A stretch of 64,000 nucleotides of DNA from Mesorhizobium huakuii (GCF_014189455.1 NZ_CP050296.1:2476001-2540000); one strand, 5' to 3'. Shown: positions 30,160 through 41,124, counted from the stretch's first letter. The notes: a model not told the origin generated them from the letters alone. Numbers and translations: made by a program.

Positions 30160-31341
30160 ATGCCTCTTGCTCTCTACGCCCTCGCCGCCGGTGCCTTCGG
30201 CATCGGTGTCACTGAATTCGTCATCATGGGTCTGCTCATCGATGTCAGCAAAGACCTCGGCGTCTCGATCTCGGCCGCCGGCCAACTCATTTCCGGCTAT
30301 GCGCTGGGCGTCGTCATTGGCGCGCCGCTGCTCACCATCGCCACCGGCACCTGGCCGCGCAAGACCGTGCTTCTGGCGCTGATGGCGATCTTCACGCTGG
30401 GCAATCTCGCCTGTGCGCTGGCGCCCGACTACTGGACGCTGATGGGCGCCCGCATCATCACCGCCTTTGCCCATGGCACCTTCTTCGGCGTCGGCTCTGT
30501 CGTCGCCACCGGCCTGGTCGCGCCCAACAAGAAGGCCTCGGCGATCGCGCTGATGTTCACCGGGCTCACCATCGCCAACATCCTCGGCGTGCCCTTCGGC
30601 ACCTGGCTCGGCCAGGCCTTTGGCTGGCGCGCGACCTTCTGGGCAGTGACCCTGGTCGGCCTGGCGGCCTTCGCCGTCATCCTTCTTCTGGTGCCGCGCA
30701 GCCAAGAGGCACCCGAGAAGAGTGATTTGCGCGCCGATCTTGCCGTGCTGCGCCGTACGCCCGTCCTGCTCGGCCTCGCCACCACCGTGCTCGGCTACGC
30801 CGGCGTCTTCGCCGTCTTCACCTACATCGCTCCGTTGCTGACCGAGATCAGCGGGTTCAAGGAAGCCGCCGTATCGCCGATCCTGCTCGTCTTCGGCGGC
30901 GGCCTCATCGCCGGCAACCTCGCCGGCGGCAAGGTCGCCGACCGCTGGCTGATGCCGGCTGTGCTGGGCAGCCTTGTGGTGCTGGCCCTGGTGCTCGCGA
31001 CCATGAGCTTTGCCATCCACAGCCAGGTCTTGGCCGTGATCTATGTCGGCCTGCTCGGAGCCGCTGCCTTCGCCACCGTGGCGCCGCTGCAGATGTGGGT
31101 GCTGGACAAGGCGCAAGGCGCCGGCCAGAGCCTCGCCTCGTCCTTCAACATCGCCGCCTTCAATCTCGGCAACGCCGCCGGCGCGTGGCTTGGCGGCGCG
31201 GTCATCGCCCATGGCATGGGGCTGGGTTCGCTCACCTGGGTCGCCGCCTTGCTGCCGGTCGCGGCGCTCGGCGTGGCCGGGCTGGCCCTGCGCCTCGATC
31301 GCACCAACGCGCTCGGCGCGCCGGTCTCTGTCCGGTTCTGA
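30160..31341 (+). CDS. MFS transporter, AraJ-like sugar/drug efflux type
   Basis: 393 residues from ATG 30160 (a GTG at 30148 is less likely). Twelve hydrophobic segments with the drug/H+ antiporter pattern: FGIGVTEFVIMGLLIDVSKD in TM1, GYALGVVIGAPLLT in TM2 and the loop GTWPRKTVLLALM between TM2 and TM3. It resembles the AraJ/YdhP-like group of exporters. Likely in one transcription unit with the aldo/keto reductase 56 bp downstream and controlled by the divergent LysR. Substrate unknown. Confidence 0.9.
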   Translation: MPLALYALAAGAFGIGVTEFVIMGLLIDVSKDLGVSISAAGQLISGYALGVVIGAPLLTIATGTWPRKTVLLALMAIFTLGNLACALAPDYWTLMGARIITAFAHGTFFGVGSVVATGLVAPNKKASAIALMFTGLTIANILGVPFGTWLGQAFGWRATFWAVTLVGLAAFAVILLLVPRSQEAPEKSDLRADLAVLRRTPVLLGLATTVLGYAGVFAVFTYIAPLLTEISGFKEAAVSPILLVFGGGLIAGNLAGGKVADRWLMPAVLGSLVVLALVLATMSFAIHSQVLAVIYVGLLGAAAFATVAPLQMWVLDKAQGAGQSLASSFNIAAFNLGNAAGAWLGGAVIAHGMGLGSLTWVAALLPVAALGVAGLALRLDRTNALGAPVSVRF

Positions 31342-31397
31342 CGCTCGTCTGCGGATCGGATCGCCTTTCCCCTTTCCAAACCATCAGGAGTAAGAAA

Positions 31398-32432
31398 ATG
31401 GACTGTCGACGTTTGGGCGCATCGGGCCTCAAGGTGCCCGCACTTTCGTTCGGCGCGGGAACCTTCGGCGGCTCCGGCCCGCTGTTCGGCGCCTGGGGCA
31501 ATAGCGACGCCAAGGAAGCGCGGCGGCTGGTCGACATCTGCCTGGAGGCCGGAGTCAATCTGTTCGACACCGCCGACGTCTATTCGAACGGCGCTTCGGA
31601 AGAGGTGCTCGGCGAGGCGATAAAAGGCCGTCGCGATGCCGTGCTGATCTCGACCAAGACGTCCTTGCCGATGGGCGACGGGCCGGCCGATTACGGCTCT
31701 TCCCGCTCGCGGCTGATCAAGTCGGTGGACGCCGCGCTGAAGCGCCTCGGCACCGATTACATCGACCTGTTGCAGCTGCACGCCTTCGATGCTGGCACGC
31801 CGATCGAGGAGGTGCTGTCGACGCTGGACGAGCTCGTGCGTTCCGGCAAGCTGCGCTATGTCGGCGTCTCCAATTTTTCCGGCTGGCAAGTGATGAAGTC
31901 GCTGGCGGAAGCCGACAAGCACGGCTACCCGCGCTACGCCGCACATCAGATTTACTACTCGCTGGTTGGCCGCGACTATGAATGGGAACTGATGCCGCTC
32001 GGCCTCGACCAGGGCGTCGGCGCGCTGGTGTGGAGCCCGCTCGGCTGGGGTCGGCTGACCGGCAAGATCCGCCGCGGCCAGCCTCTGCCGGAAAAGAGCC
32101 GGCTGCATGACACGGCTGATTTTGGTCCGCCGGTCGAGGACGAACATCTCTACCGCGTCATGGACGCGCTGGACGCGGTGGCGCAGGAAACCGGCAAGAC
32201 CGTGCCGCAGATCGCCATCAACTGGCTGCTGCAGCGCCCGACCGTGTCGTCGGTGATCATCGGCGCCCGCAACGAGGAACAATTGCGCCAGAACCTCGGA
32301 GCCGTGGGCTGGTCGCTGACCCCGGACCAGATGAAGAAACTCGACGCCGCAAGCGAAGTCACCGCGCCCTATCCGTACTTCCCCTATCGCCGCCAGGAAG
32401 GCTTCGCCCGGCTGAACCCGCCGGCGGTGTGA
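31398..32432 (+). CDS. Aldo/keto reductase, co-transcribed with the MFS exporter
   Basis: 344 residues; AGGAG lies seven bases before ATG 31398. Catalytic motifs: LFDTADVYSNGASEE (Asp, Tyr), ISTKTSLPMGDG (Lys), LLQLHAFDAGTPIEE (His), and the cofactor segment SVIIGARNEEQLRQNL. Same broad group as the reductase at 26735-27784. It follows the MFS gene by 56 bp and probably shares its LysR control; an export-and-reduce response to a reactive carbonyl is possible but only inferred. Confidence 0.93.
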   Translation: MDCRRLGASGLKVPALSFGAGTFGGSGPLFGAWGNSDAKEARRLVDICLEAGVNLFDTADVYSNGASEEVLGEAIKGRRDAVLISTKTSLPMGDGPADYGSSRSRLIKSVDAALKRLGTDYIDLLQLHAFDAGTPIEEVLSTLDELVRSGKLRYVGVSNFSGWQVMKSLAEADKHGYPRYAAHQIYYSLVGRDYEWELMPLGLDQGVGALVWSPLGWGRLTGKIRRGQPLPEKSRLHDTADFGPPVEDEHLYRVMDALDAVAQETGKTVPQIAINWLLQRPTVSSVIIGARNEEQLRQNLGAVGWSLTPDQMKKLDAASEVTAPYPYFPYRRQEGFARLNPPAV

Positions 32433-32451
32433 GCGCCACGCGCCGAAGCTA

Positions 32452-32594
32452 GGGCGTGTCGAGATTCAGGTCAGGCCGAGTCGAGAATGGTGGCCTCCGA
32501 GTACCGGAGCGGAGCGTACTTAAAGTACGTGAGCACCGGAAGCGCAGGAAGCCGCCATTCGCAGGCCGGCCTCACCTGAATATCGGCATGCCCT
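32452..32594. repeat. Palindromic intergenic element, copy A (full length)
   Basis: About 140 bp forming an imperfect inverted repeat: the left arm begins GGGCGTGTCGAGATTCAGGT and the right arm ends ACCTGAATATCGGCATGCCC. In the centre is CGTACT-TAA-AGTACG. The right half recurs at 41961-42023. The element ends exactly at the usg stop codon. It looks like a rhizobial mosaic intergenic repeat (RIME-like; inference). Confidence 0.8.
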
Positions 32595-32865
32595 AATGCA
32601 GCACGAACTCGCCGTCCACCTTGCGCCATTCATTCGGCGCGATCAGCTTCTGGTGCGTGTAGACAACCGAGTGCAGCGGCCCGTCGAGCTTGGCCTTCCA
32701 GAAATCGATGAAACGGACCAGCACCGGAAACTCTGGCGCCAGATCGTAGTCCTGCCAGATGAAGCTCTGCAGCAGATGCGGATGATCGGGGAAGTGATAA
32801 AGAATCTTGGCCGTGGTCAGGCCATAGCCTTTGAGCATCAAGTCCATTTCGGCATGGTCGCGCAT
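32593..32865 (-). CDS. usg: Usg family protein
   Basis: 90 residues from ATG 32865, with GGGGACC upstream; ATG 32907 would add 14 residues. The small Usg family is known from alphaproteobacteria, named after a gene near trp genes, and has no established activity. The sequence shows LMLKGYGLTTAKILYHFPDH, WQDYDLAPEFP, LDGPLHSVVY and the closing WRKVDGEFVLH. No trp gene is nearby. Its TAG stop lies in the end of the palindromic element copy A. Confidence 0.88.
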   Translation of the reverse strand: MRDHAEMDLMLKGYGLTTAKILYHFPDHPHLLQSFIWQDYDLAPEFPVLVRFIDFWKAKLDGPLHSVVYTHQKLIAPNEWRKVDGEFVLH

Positions 32866-33168
32866 TGCGGTCCCCAGGTTGATTAACCTCGCCTCCCAAC
32901 GCAACATTGTGCGCGCCGTTGCTTAACTGTCTATTGATTTTTCCTGATCGAAACAGGCTTTTCGACGCGAAAACATACAGTTAGCAGCGGACCTGCTCGA
33001 GTGCTGACAGCACTTGGCGATGCCCCTGCGGCATCCAGCCGCGCGAATCCAACGTCTAATGTTGCCGTCACGGCGGAACTGGTAATAATGCCGCCGAATT
33101 CGCGGCTGCTTCGCCGCGATCCCGCTGGCGTTTCAAGCCGGCGGATTGGTTCGGGAGGAAAATCAGGA
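32866..33168. other. Divergent control region between usg and acs
   Basis: About 300 bp without a supported gene. It must hold the promoters of usg and acs. An AT-richer patch occurs near 32925-32985; nothing more definite was recognised. Confidence 0.4.
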
Positions 33169-35123
<1,955 letters not shown>

Positions 35124-35124
<1 letters not shown>

Positions 35125-35873
35125 TGCGGGACGAGATGGCATTGGGCTCTGTCAGCCAGCTCTGGCGCTATCCGGCGAGTTCGCTCGCCGGCGAGCGCCA
35201 GGACGCCATCCTGGTCGGACCGATGGGCATGGCCGGCGACCGCATGTTCGGCCTCGTCGATAGCTCTGACAACGAGATCGCCCGGCCCGACCGCGAGGCG
35301 AAATGGCACAAGGTGCCGCGCATCCGCACCCGGCTGGCCAATGACCGCGACCTGGAGATCGCCGTCCCTGACGGCGACTGGCTGAGCGCACCCGGTGCCG
35401 AATGCGACCGCGCTATATCGGCCTATCTCGGCTTCGCCGCCTCGATCCGGCCGTTCGGCCAGGAGAATGCGCCGCCAGCCTATTCCGGCCCGGTCACCGC
35501 GGCCCGCTATAGCAAGGCGCCGATCCATCTCCTGACCACGGCTTCGCTGGCGCGGCTGAAGGCGCTGCATCCGGAAGGTGCCGCCGACCCGCGCCGCTTC
35601 CGCCCCAACATCGTCGTCGACATGGCAGCGGTGGAAGGCTCGTTTCCCGAGACCGAATGGATCGGCCGAAAGCTCGCCATCGGCGATTTGCTCCTGACGA
35701 TTTCCGAACCGTGCCGCCGCTGCGGCTTCACCATCATCGCCCAGGACGGCTTCGACACCGATCCGGCGATCCTGCGCAATTTGGTTCGCCACAACGCGCA
35801 CAATCTCGGCGTCTATTGCACGGTCGACCGACCGGCCCGCGTCGAGATCGGCGCGCCGATGCGCTTCATCTAA
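35124..35873 (+). CDS. MOSC-domain protein (YcbX-like)
   Basis: 249 residues. The ATG shares a base with the acs stop (TGATG), so the two are probably translationally coupled. N-terminal beta-barrel domain (VSQLWRYPASSLAGERQ, GMAGDRMFGLVD) and a MOSC domain with PIHLLTTASL, DPRRFRPNIVVD and the conserved Cys in SEPCRRCGF. The family handles molybdenum-cofactor sulfur or N-hydroxylated substrates. The link to acetate metabolism is unexplained. Confidence 0.87.
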
Positions 35874-35913
35874 ATCATACCGCCAACGCCGCGCCGTGTA
35901 GCGACGGTATGAT
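35874..35913. repeat. Inverted repeat after the MOSC gene
   Basis: Perfect 9-bp arms ATCATACCG and CGGTATGAT separated by 22 bases, starting at the MOSC stop. No T-run follows, so it is not a classical terminator. It may be an operator for the isomerase-like gene downstream. Confidence 0.45.
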
Positions 35914-36037
35914 CCCTGCACCTCCCTGCAAGCTTGGTGCAGCGTGTAATACGCCTGACAGAAAACGGCGTCATACACCCCCGACGCGATCCCGTCCTGC
36001 TGCCCGACACCTTGAAATCCCAACGATCGGAGTCCCG

Positions 36038-36856
36038 ATGACCTCCCTGCCCATTCTTGGCGCCGCCATGACGCTTGACGACCTCGAAATCCATCGCGAT
36101 TGGCTCTTCGAAAAACAGCGCGACCTGGAATTGCAGAGCTTTGCCGAGGCCAGTGTTCTCAACGGCGACTGGGCACCGCTCGCCGCCCGCGCCAGAAAAC
36201 TTCTCGACGGCCATCAGGGACGGCTCGGAATTCACGGACCTTTCTGGGGCTTCACCATTGCCTCGCAGGACCCCGATATTCGCGATGTCGTCAGCAAGCG
36301 TCTGGTCCAGGGTATCGAGGTCTGCGCCGCCATCGGCGCCACGCAGATGGTCGTTCACAGCCCCTATACGACCTGGTCCTATAACAATCTCGACAACAAT
36401 CACGGTGAGCGCGAGAAAATCGTCGCCTATTGCCACCTCACTCTACGCGATGCCGTCAAGCGGGCCGAGGATATCGGCTGCACGATGGTTCTGGAGAACA
36501 TCGAGGACAAGGATCCGCATATCCGCGTGGCGTTGGCAGACAGCTTCAACTCCCCGGCGGTCGCCGTCTCGATAGACACCGGCCACGCCTATTATGCCCA
36601 TGGCTCGACCGGTGCTCCGCCGGTCGATTACTATGTACATGCCGCCGGCAATCGCCTGCAGCACATCCACCTGCAAGATGCTGATGGCTACGCCGATCGT
36701 CACTGGAGCCTCGGCGAAGGCATGCTTCCATGGCGCTCGGTCTTTACCGCGCTCGCCAGGCTCGACAGCAATCCGCGCCTCATCATCGAGATCAGGGACA
36801 AGTCCAAGATCCCGGCCTCGGCGGCCTACATCGCCTCACTTGGCATCGCCGAGTAA
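36038..36856 (+). CDS. Sugar phosphate isomerase/epimerase-like TIM-barrel protein
   Basis: 272 residues from ATG 36038, with CGGAGT upstream. Xylose-isomerase-like / AP endonuclease 2 fold. Metal-binding residues appear in order: LGIHGPFWGF, VHSPYTTWS, Glu in TMVLENIEDKDP, Asp-His in SIDTGHAYYAHG, LQHIHLQDADGYADRHWSLG and the last Glu in LIIEIRD. The substrate cannot be told. It is convergent with the cfa-family gene with 17 bp between stops. Confidence 0.85.
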   Translation: MTSLPILGAAMTLDDLEIHRDWLFEKQRDLELQSFAEASVLNGDWAPLAARARKLLDGHQGRLGIHGPFWGFTIASQDPDIRDVVSKRLVQGIEVCAAIGATQMVVHSPYTTWSYNNLDNNHGEREKIVAYCHLTLRDAVKRAEDIGCTMVLENIEDKDPHIRVALADSFNSPAVAVSIDTGHAYYAHGSTGAPPVDYYVHAAGNRLQHIHLQDADGYADRHWSLGEGMLPWRSVFTALARLDSNPRLIIEIRDKSKIPASAAYIASLGIAE

Positions 36857-36873
36857 GGCGCGAGCGGCGCGCG

Positions 36874-38136
36874 CTACCGATATAGATCCGCCCGCGTCGG
36901 CGGCAGGCCGCTCGGACCCCGCGCCCGCTTGGTGACGACGGTCTGGAAAATCTGCGCCGAGCCGCGATCGAAGGTGATCGAACAGCCGGTCAGGTAAAGC
37001 AGCCAGAGCCGCGCCTTGGGCTCGCCGACCTCGGCGATGGCTTCGCCGAAGCGGGCCTGCAGGCGCTCGGCCCATAGCCTGCAGGTGCGGGCATAATGTT
37101 CTCGCAGATTCTCAACGTCGGCGACGAGAAAGCCGTGCGCCTCGAGATTGCCGAGCGTCATGCCGATCGTATCGACCTCGCCGCCGGGAAAGATGTATTT
37201 GATCAGCGCCTTGTATTCCGCGCCCTTGCGCAAAGTCTTGCGCGTGCCACCCTTGCCGCGCCTCGTGATGGCGTGGTGCAGATAGATGCCGCCCGGCTTC
37301 AGCAGGCGATGGACGGTCGAGAAATAGGTGGCGTGGTTAGCGAGACCGACGGCCTCGAACATGCCGATCGACGAGATCTTGTCATAGCTGCCGTCGAGTT
37401 CGGTGTAGGACTTGATGTCGATGGTGATCTTGTCCTCCAGCCCTTCGGCCCGGATGCGCTCGCGCGCCAGCCGGGTCTGCTCCTCGGACAGCGACACACC
37501 ATGTCCGATCGCACCATAGTGCTTGGCGGCATGGATCAGCATCGCGCCCCAGCCGCAGCCGATGTCGAGTAGCCGGTCGCCCGGCTTCAGCCTGAGCTTA
37601 CGGCAGATATGGTCGAGCTTGTCCTTCTGCGCCTGGTCGATGCCGTTGGCGAAATCGGTGAAATAAGCGCAGGTGTAGACCATGCGCTCATCGAGGAAGA
37701 GCCGGTAGAAGGCGTTCGAAATGTCGTAGTGATGTTCGATCGCCTGCTTGTTGGACCCGCTGACGAAGGGATTTCGCCCGGCAAGATCGGCCCGTTTTGT
37801 CATCTGCCGTCGCGAAAACAGGACTGCGGGCAGGTCGCGCAGGATCGCCAGCTTCGGCAACGCCTTCAACCTCAGCTTTCCCTTCGAAGGCAGGGCGTAG
37901 AGATCGAACAGCGACCCGTCCTCGACGTCGATCGTCCTCGAAATCCACATCTCGAGCAGCGTCGAGAAATTCGGCCGGCGGGCCAACTGCCAGACGATGT
38001 CCTGATCGTTGATGGCAAGCACCGGACCGCCGGCGGGACCGATCCGCTCGCCAGTCCACAGCCGGACGGCAAAGCCCGGCTTCAGCGCCTCGATCACGGT
38101 TCGAACGATGCGCGCGGCTCTTTCGGTGGCGTCCAT
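36874..38136 (-). CDS. cfa: Cyclopropane-fatty-acyl-phospholipid synthase family methyltransferase
   Basis: 420 residues from ATG 38136, with GGGAGGG upstream; a longer reading to 38253 is less likely. N-terminal lipid-binding part, then SAM site LLDIGCGWGAMLIHAAKHYG, GVSLSEEQ, SIGMFEAVG and a C-terminal HHAITRRGKGG. The ending contains YLTGCSITFDRGSAQIFQ. It adds a methylene bridge to unsaturated lipid chains, or performs a related lipid methylation, at the inner membrane. Divergent from the mini-gene at 38303. Confidence 0.92.
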   Translation of the reverse strand: MDATERAARIVRTVIEALKPGFAVRLWTGERIGPAGGPVLAINDQDIVWQLARRPNFSTLLEMWISRTIDVEDGSLFDLYALPSKGKLRLKALPKLAILRDLPAVLFSRRQMTKRADLAGRNPFVSGSNKQAIEHHYDISNAFYRLFLDERMVYTCAYFTDFANGIDQAQKDKLDHICRKLRLKPGDRLLDIGCGWGAMLIHAAKHYGAIGHGVSLSEEQTRLARERIRAEGLEDKITIDIKSYTELDGSYDKISSIGMFEAVGLANHATYFSTVHRLLKPGGIYLHHAITRRGKGGTRKTLRKGAEYKALIKYIFPGGEVDTIGMTLGNLEAHGFLVADVENLREHYARTCRLWAERLQARFGEAIAEVGEPKARLWLLYLTGCSITFDRGSAQIFQTVVTKRARGPSGLPPTRADLYR

Positions 38137-38287
38137 GGTCCCTCCCGTGACCTGATAACGCCATGTTGTCCGTTTGGGCCGTGGATCGCAAGCCGAAGCA
38201 CGCGGATCTGCCTGGGCGCCTTTTTCAGCCCGGCATCTTGTCATTTGCTGCAACGCACCCCATCATGTCTGTGTGTTCAACAAATCG

Positions 38288-38301
38288 AAAGGAGGTGATC
38301 C
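38288..38301 (+). promoter_or_regulatory. Perfect extended Shine-Dalgarno
   Basis: AAAGGAGGTGATCC is complementary over 14 bases to the 3' end of 16S rRNA. GGAGG lies seven bases before ATG 38303. This is far stronger than any other ribosome site in the window. Confidence 0.85.
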
Positions 38302-38302
38302 G

Positions 38303-38374
38303 ATGTCGAGTGATTTCGTTTTCCAGAACGTGGCCTCAGCGGATTGCACTTTCGGGAAGCAGTCTTCCCGTTAA
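38303..38374 (+). CDS. 23-residue peptide with perfect Shine-Dalgarno
   Basis: Not recognised. Begins MSSDFVFQNVAS and ends DCTFGKQSSR, stop TAA at 38372. There is no signal peptide and no run of regulatory codons such as Trp or His. The last codons are part of a perfect hairpin CGGGAAG-CAGT-CTTCCCG (38353-38370). After the stop come a long-range stem GGCGCG (38375-38380) / CGCGCC (38422-38427) enclosing GGTAACCC-GAAG-GGGTTGCC (38393-38412), and then a strong terminator. The whole unit is about 200 nt and convergent with the tadG-like gene, so it is not a leader of a downstream gene. It could be a small protein mRNA, a dual-function sRNA or a regulator of ribosomes. Confidence 0.55.
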   Translation: MSSDFVFQNVASADCTFGKQSSR

Positions 38375-38443
38375 GGCGCGAGATGCGCGGCAGGTAACCC
38401 GAAGGGGTTGCCGCCACAGGCCGCGCCATGGACGGAAACACGG

Positions 38444-38478
38444 AAGGCCGCCGGCTTCGAAAGAAGCGGCGGCCTTTT
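38444..38478 (+). terminator. Rho-independent terminator of the mini-gene
   Basis: Nine-bp stem AAGGCCGCC / GGCGGCCTT, extended inward by GCTT / AAGC, then TTTT. It also serves as a likely end for the convergent tadG-like transcript. Confidence 0.85.
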
Positions 38479-38519
38479 CCTTTGGCCAGCGTTGCGAAAG
38501 ACCAGCTGGTGTTCAAAAT

Positions 38520-39944
38520 TCACTTGGCGATGGTCAGCCGCTCGATGTTCTGCACGATGGCATTGAAGGCGTCATTCAACTCGGAACCCGTGGCCGCCTC
38601 GTAATAGTGCTTTAGCGTAGACGTGTCCGCGGTCGAGCAATCCTGGAGCACGCTCTTCGCCTGATCCCGCTCGGTCGATGTCATCGACGGATCGTCGAGG
38701 TCGAAACCGATGGTGAAGATCTCGATGCCGTCGCGCTTCATGTTGTCGCAAATGTTTTCGGCATTGCTTCGCGACATCTGCCCGGCATTCTGCGATCTGG
38801 GCGCGCCGCGTCCGCCGGCAAAGGCCGTGTTGAACTGGCCGTCCGTCATCAGGATGGCGACCTTGCCGACTTTCCTGCTGTCGAAATTGGCGGGACCGGC
38901 ACCCAGCCTGGCGTCGACAATGGTCGAGCGCCAGCTAGGTGAAAGCATATAGTAGCCCCATTGCACGGCAATGCCGCCTGCGGTCACGCCGCCAGCCTTG
39001 AAACTCGCGATGGTGTTCAGCAGCTTTGCCTTGTCGGCCGAGAGCGGAATGAGCTCCGGCTTCGGACAGCTTCCCATACGATCGTCACGATTGATCTTGG
39101 CGAGATAGGTCTTGCCCTGATTGTTCAGGCGCGGCGCCGACGGCCCGTCGGATGAATAATCGGCATAGCCATCCTTGTCCTTGCGCTCGGTGGCGCAGTT
39201 GTCGGGCCGCGTGGGCGTGGATGAGTCCACCTGCATCGGCGTGTCCACTGGTGGCGGCAGATTCGAGCCTCCCGGCTGTTCAACGAAAACGCTGTCCGCG
39301 AGGCCGCCAGTATTCACCGCCTCGGCATAGGGAACAATGGCCACGCGCACGCGCGGATTCTTCGGGTCGATGTTGTTGTCGAGCAGGTCCTCGACAGCCG
39401 CCGAAGCAGCCGTTTGCAGATCGCCGATCTTGTCGGTCTTGGCCCACCAGTTGGCGGCCATCGATCCGGTCACATCGAGCATCATCGCCACTTCGATGGT
39501 CTTGTCCGAATAAAGCGATGTTGTCGACGCGGTGACGCGCTTCGTGTCGCCCATGCCGAAGACCGGGAAGAACAGGGCGACATCGACATGGACGTCCGCC
39601 TGCACCGTGTTGGCGGTCCTGTCGATGACAAGCTTGTCGAGCACGATCTGGTCGGACTGCAGAATGCCCGCCATGCTGTTGGCCACGAGAAAGTTCTGCA
39701 CCGCCTTGTTGGCATCGGCTTCCTTGATGACCCCGGTCGTCAGGTCACGCGCCGTCGACGTCACTGCGGCGTCGACCACGCCCTGCAGGCTCGACTTGGC
39801 GTTGTAGAGCTGAGAGAGGTTGACCGAGAAGCCGGCGGCTAGCGCCAAGACCGAGGCAGCAAAGCCGAACAGGACCGCGAAATTTCCACCGCTGTGTCTG
39901 GCGAACCCGCCGACCGCGTGAACAAGACCCCCGTAATTTCGCAT
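38520..39944 (-). CDS. TadE/TadG-like pilus protein with von Willebrand A domain
   Basis: 474 residues. Residues about 20-47 form one transmembrane helix (FAVLFGFAASVLALAAGF), preceded by GG, as in TadE/TadG pseudopilin-like proteins. From residue about 150 a vWA domain follows with the metal-site motif DVTGSM, a DxTxS variant of DxSxS, and a later ILMTDGQFN segment. Between them is a long insertion ([14 protein letters not shown] etc.). The protein would be exported and anchored in the inner membrane. No other tad/cpa genes are next to it, so the assembly partner is not shown. Confidence 0.85.
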   Translation of the reverse strand: MRNYGGLVHAVGGFARHSGGNFAVLFGFAASVLALAAGFSVNLSQLYNAKSSLQGVVDAAVTSTARDLTTGVIKEADANKAVQNFLVANSMAGILQSDQIVLDKLVIDRTANTVQADVHVDVALFFPVFGMGDTKRVTASTTSLYSDKTIEVAMMLDVTGSMAANWWAKTDKIGDLQTAASAAVEDLLDNNIDPKNPRVRVAIVPYAEAVNTGGLADSVFVEQPGGSNLPPPVDTPMQVDSSTPTRPDNCATERKDKDGYADYSSDGPSAPRLNNQGKTYLAKINRDDRMGSCPKPELIPLSADKAKLLNTIASFKAGGVTAGGIAVQWGYYMLSPSWRSTIVDARLGAGPANFDSRKVGKVAILMTDGQFNTAFAGGRGAPRSQNAGQMSRSNAENICDNMKRDGIEIFTIGFDLDDPSMTSTERDQAKSVLQDCSTADTSTLKHYYEAATGSELNDAFNAIVQNIERLTIAK

Positions 39945-40254
39945 CCAACAGCCTCCGCATGCCTCGGCCTCGTCGCCGCAATGAGGGCGATGCAGGATTC
40001 CAGCCGGACGACGCCGTTTATCCGCCAGAACCGGGCGACTGATCTCAAGACATTGTTTTTGTTGGATTTCGCCGCGTGCAAAGGTGAACGACTGGTAAAC
40101 GGCAAACCACTGATTCCGCCGTGTTTACCGACCGCTTACCATGCTCGAACCGAAGCAATCGCGGAATGCTCCGCGCCGTCCTGTTGCGGCACAGGGTCTA
40201 TGTGCCGAAGCGGACCACCTGTCCCTCGATTGTGGAACGCGAAACGGCGAAGGA
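39945..40254. other. Spacer between tadG-like and transglutaminase-like genes
   Basis: 310 bp with no supported gene. It contains the upstream region of the tadG-like gene (minus strand) and the region past the transglutaminase-like stop. No terminator hairpin with a T-run was found. Confidence 0.4.
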
Positions 40255-41124
40255 CTACGCAAGCATCTGTGCGCTGACCGTCCGGTCGATGCCGTGATGG
40301 GGCGGATTGAACAATCTGCCCTCCTGCTCATAGGTCCAGACCTTGAACAAAGCGAGCCGGTGCGGGCCGAAGCTGTGCAGCAAGGGCACGTCGGTGGCGT
40401 CGCGGCCGCGCGCGATGACGACACGGCCGGTGCGGGGCCGGTTGTGGCGTGGATCGAACGTGTACCACTTGCCGTCGAGGAACACTTCCATCCAGGCCGA
40501 GAAGTCCATCGGCGCCGGATCGATCGGCACGCCGATGTCGCCGAGATAGCCGTTCACATAGCGCGCCGGAATGTTCATGCAGCGGCAGAGCGTGATCGCC
40601 AGATGGGCGAAGTCGCGGCAGACGCCGACCCGTTCCTCATGCGCCTGCGCCGCCGTGCGGGTCGAACGGGCATAGCCGTAGCCGAACGACAGCCGGTTGT
40701 GGACATAATCGACGATCGCCTGCACCCGCGCCCAGCCGGGCGGCAGATGGCCAAACAGCTGCCAGGCGAGATGGCTGAGATGATCGGTCTCGCAATAGCG
40801 GCTGCCGAGGAGATAGCCGAGCACCTCGTCGGGCAATTCGGCCACCGGCATTTCCCGGGCCAGCGTGTTGACCTCGTCCGTCTCGCCACTGTCCTCGATA
40901 ACTGCATCGTAGAGGATGCGGAAGGTGCCGGCTGGTGCGGTGAAGCGGCGGCAGCCATTGCCATGCAGATCCTGGTAGAGCCTGGTCGGCACCAAAGGCG
41001 ATGTCAGCACCCGCGTCTGCCGCTTGATGTCGGCCTGCCTGTCCTTGTGGATCTCGAGCAGCGAAATCACCGGAGTGGCCTCGGCGCATTCAATGGCGAT
41101 TTCGTAGCCGAGCCGGATCAGCAT
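40255..41124 (-). CDS. Transglutaminase-like (cysteine protease fold) protein
   Basis: 289 residues from ATG 41124; a longer open frame to 41838 is a shadow of the HAD gene. It has the N-terminal beta-rich domain and a transglutaminase core: catalytic Cys in ERVGVCRDFAHLAITLCR, MNIPARYVNGYLGDIGVP, and DFSAWMEVFLDGKWYTFDPR with the catalytic Asp. The position that is His in many relatives (DFHAW) is Ser here, as in a subgroup I recall. Activity is likely proteolytic or unknown. The gene is divergent from the HAD phosphatase. Confidence 0.83.
   Translation of the reverse strand: MLIRLGYEIAIECAEATPVISLLEIHKDRQADIKRQTRVLTSPLVPTRLYQDLHGNGCRRFTAPAGTFRILYDAVIEDSGETDEVNTLAREMPVAELPDEVLGYLLGSRYCETDHLSHLAWQLFGHLPPGWARVQAIVDYVHNRLSFGYGYARSTRTAAQAHEERVGVCRDFAHLAITLCRCMNIPARYVNGYLGDIGVPIDPAPMDFSAWMEVFLDGKWYTFDPRHNRPRTGRVVIARGRDATDVPLLHSFGPHRLALFKVWTYEQEGRLFNPPHHGIDRTVSAQMLA

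Noticed and set aside
30022..31212. N-terminal extension of the LysR frame over the MFS gene
   Set aside because: Composition is that of an antisense frame; the LysR family start is at 30021.
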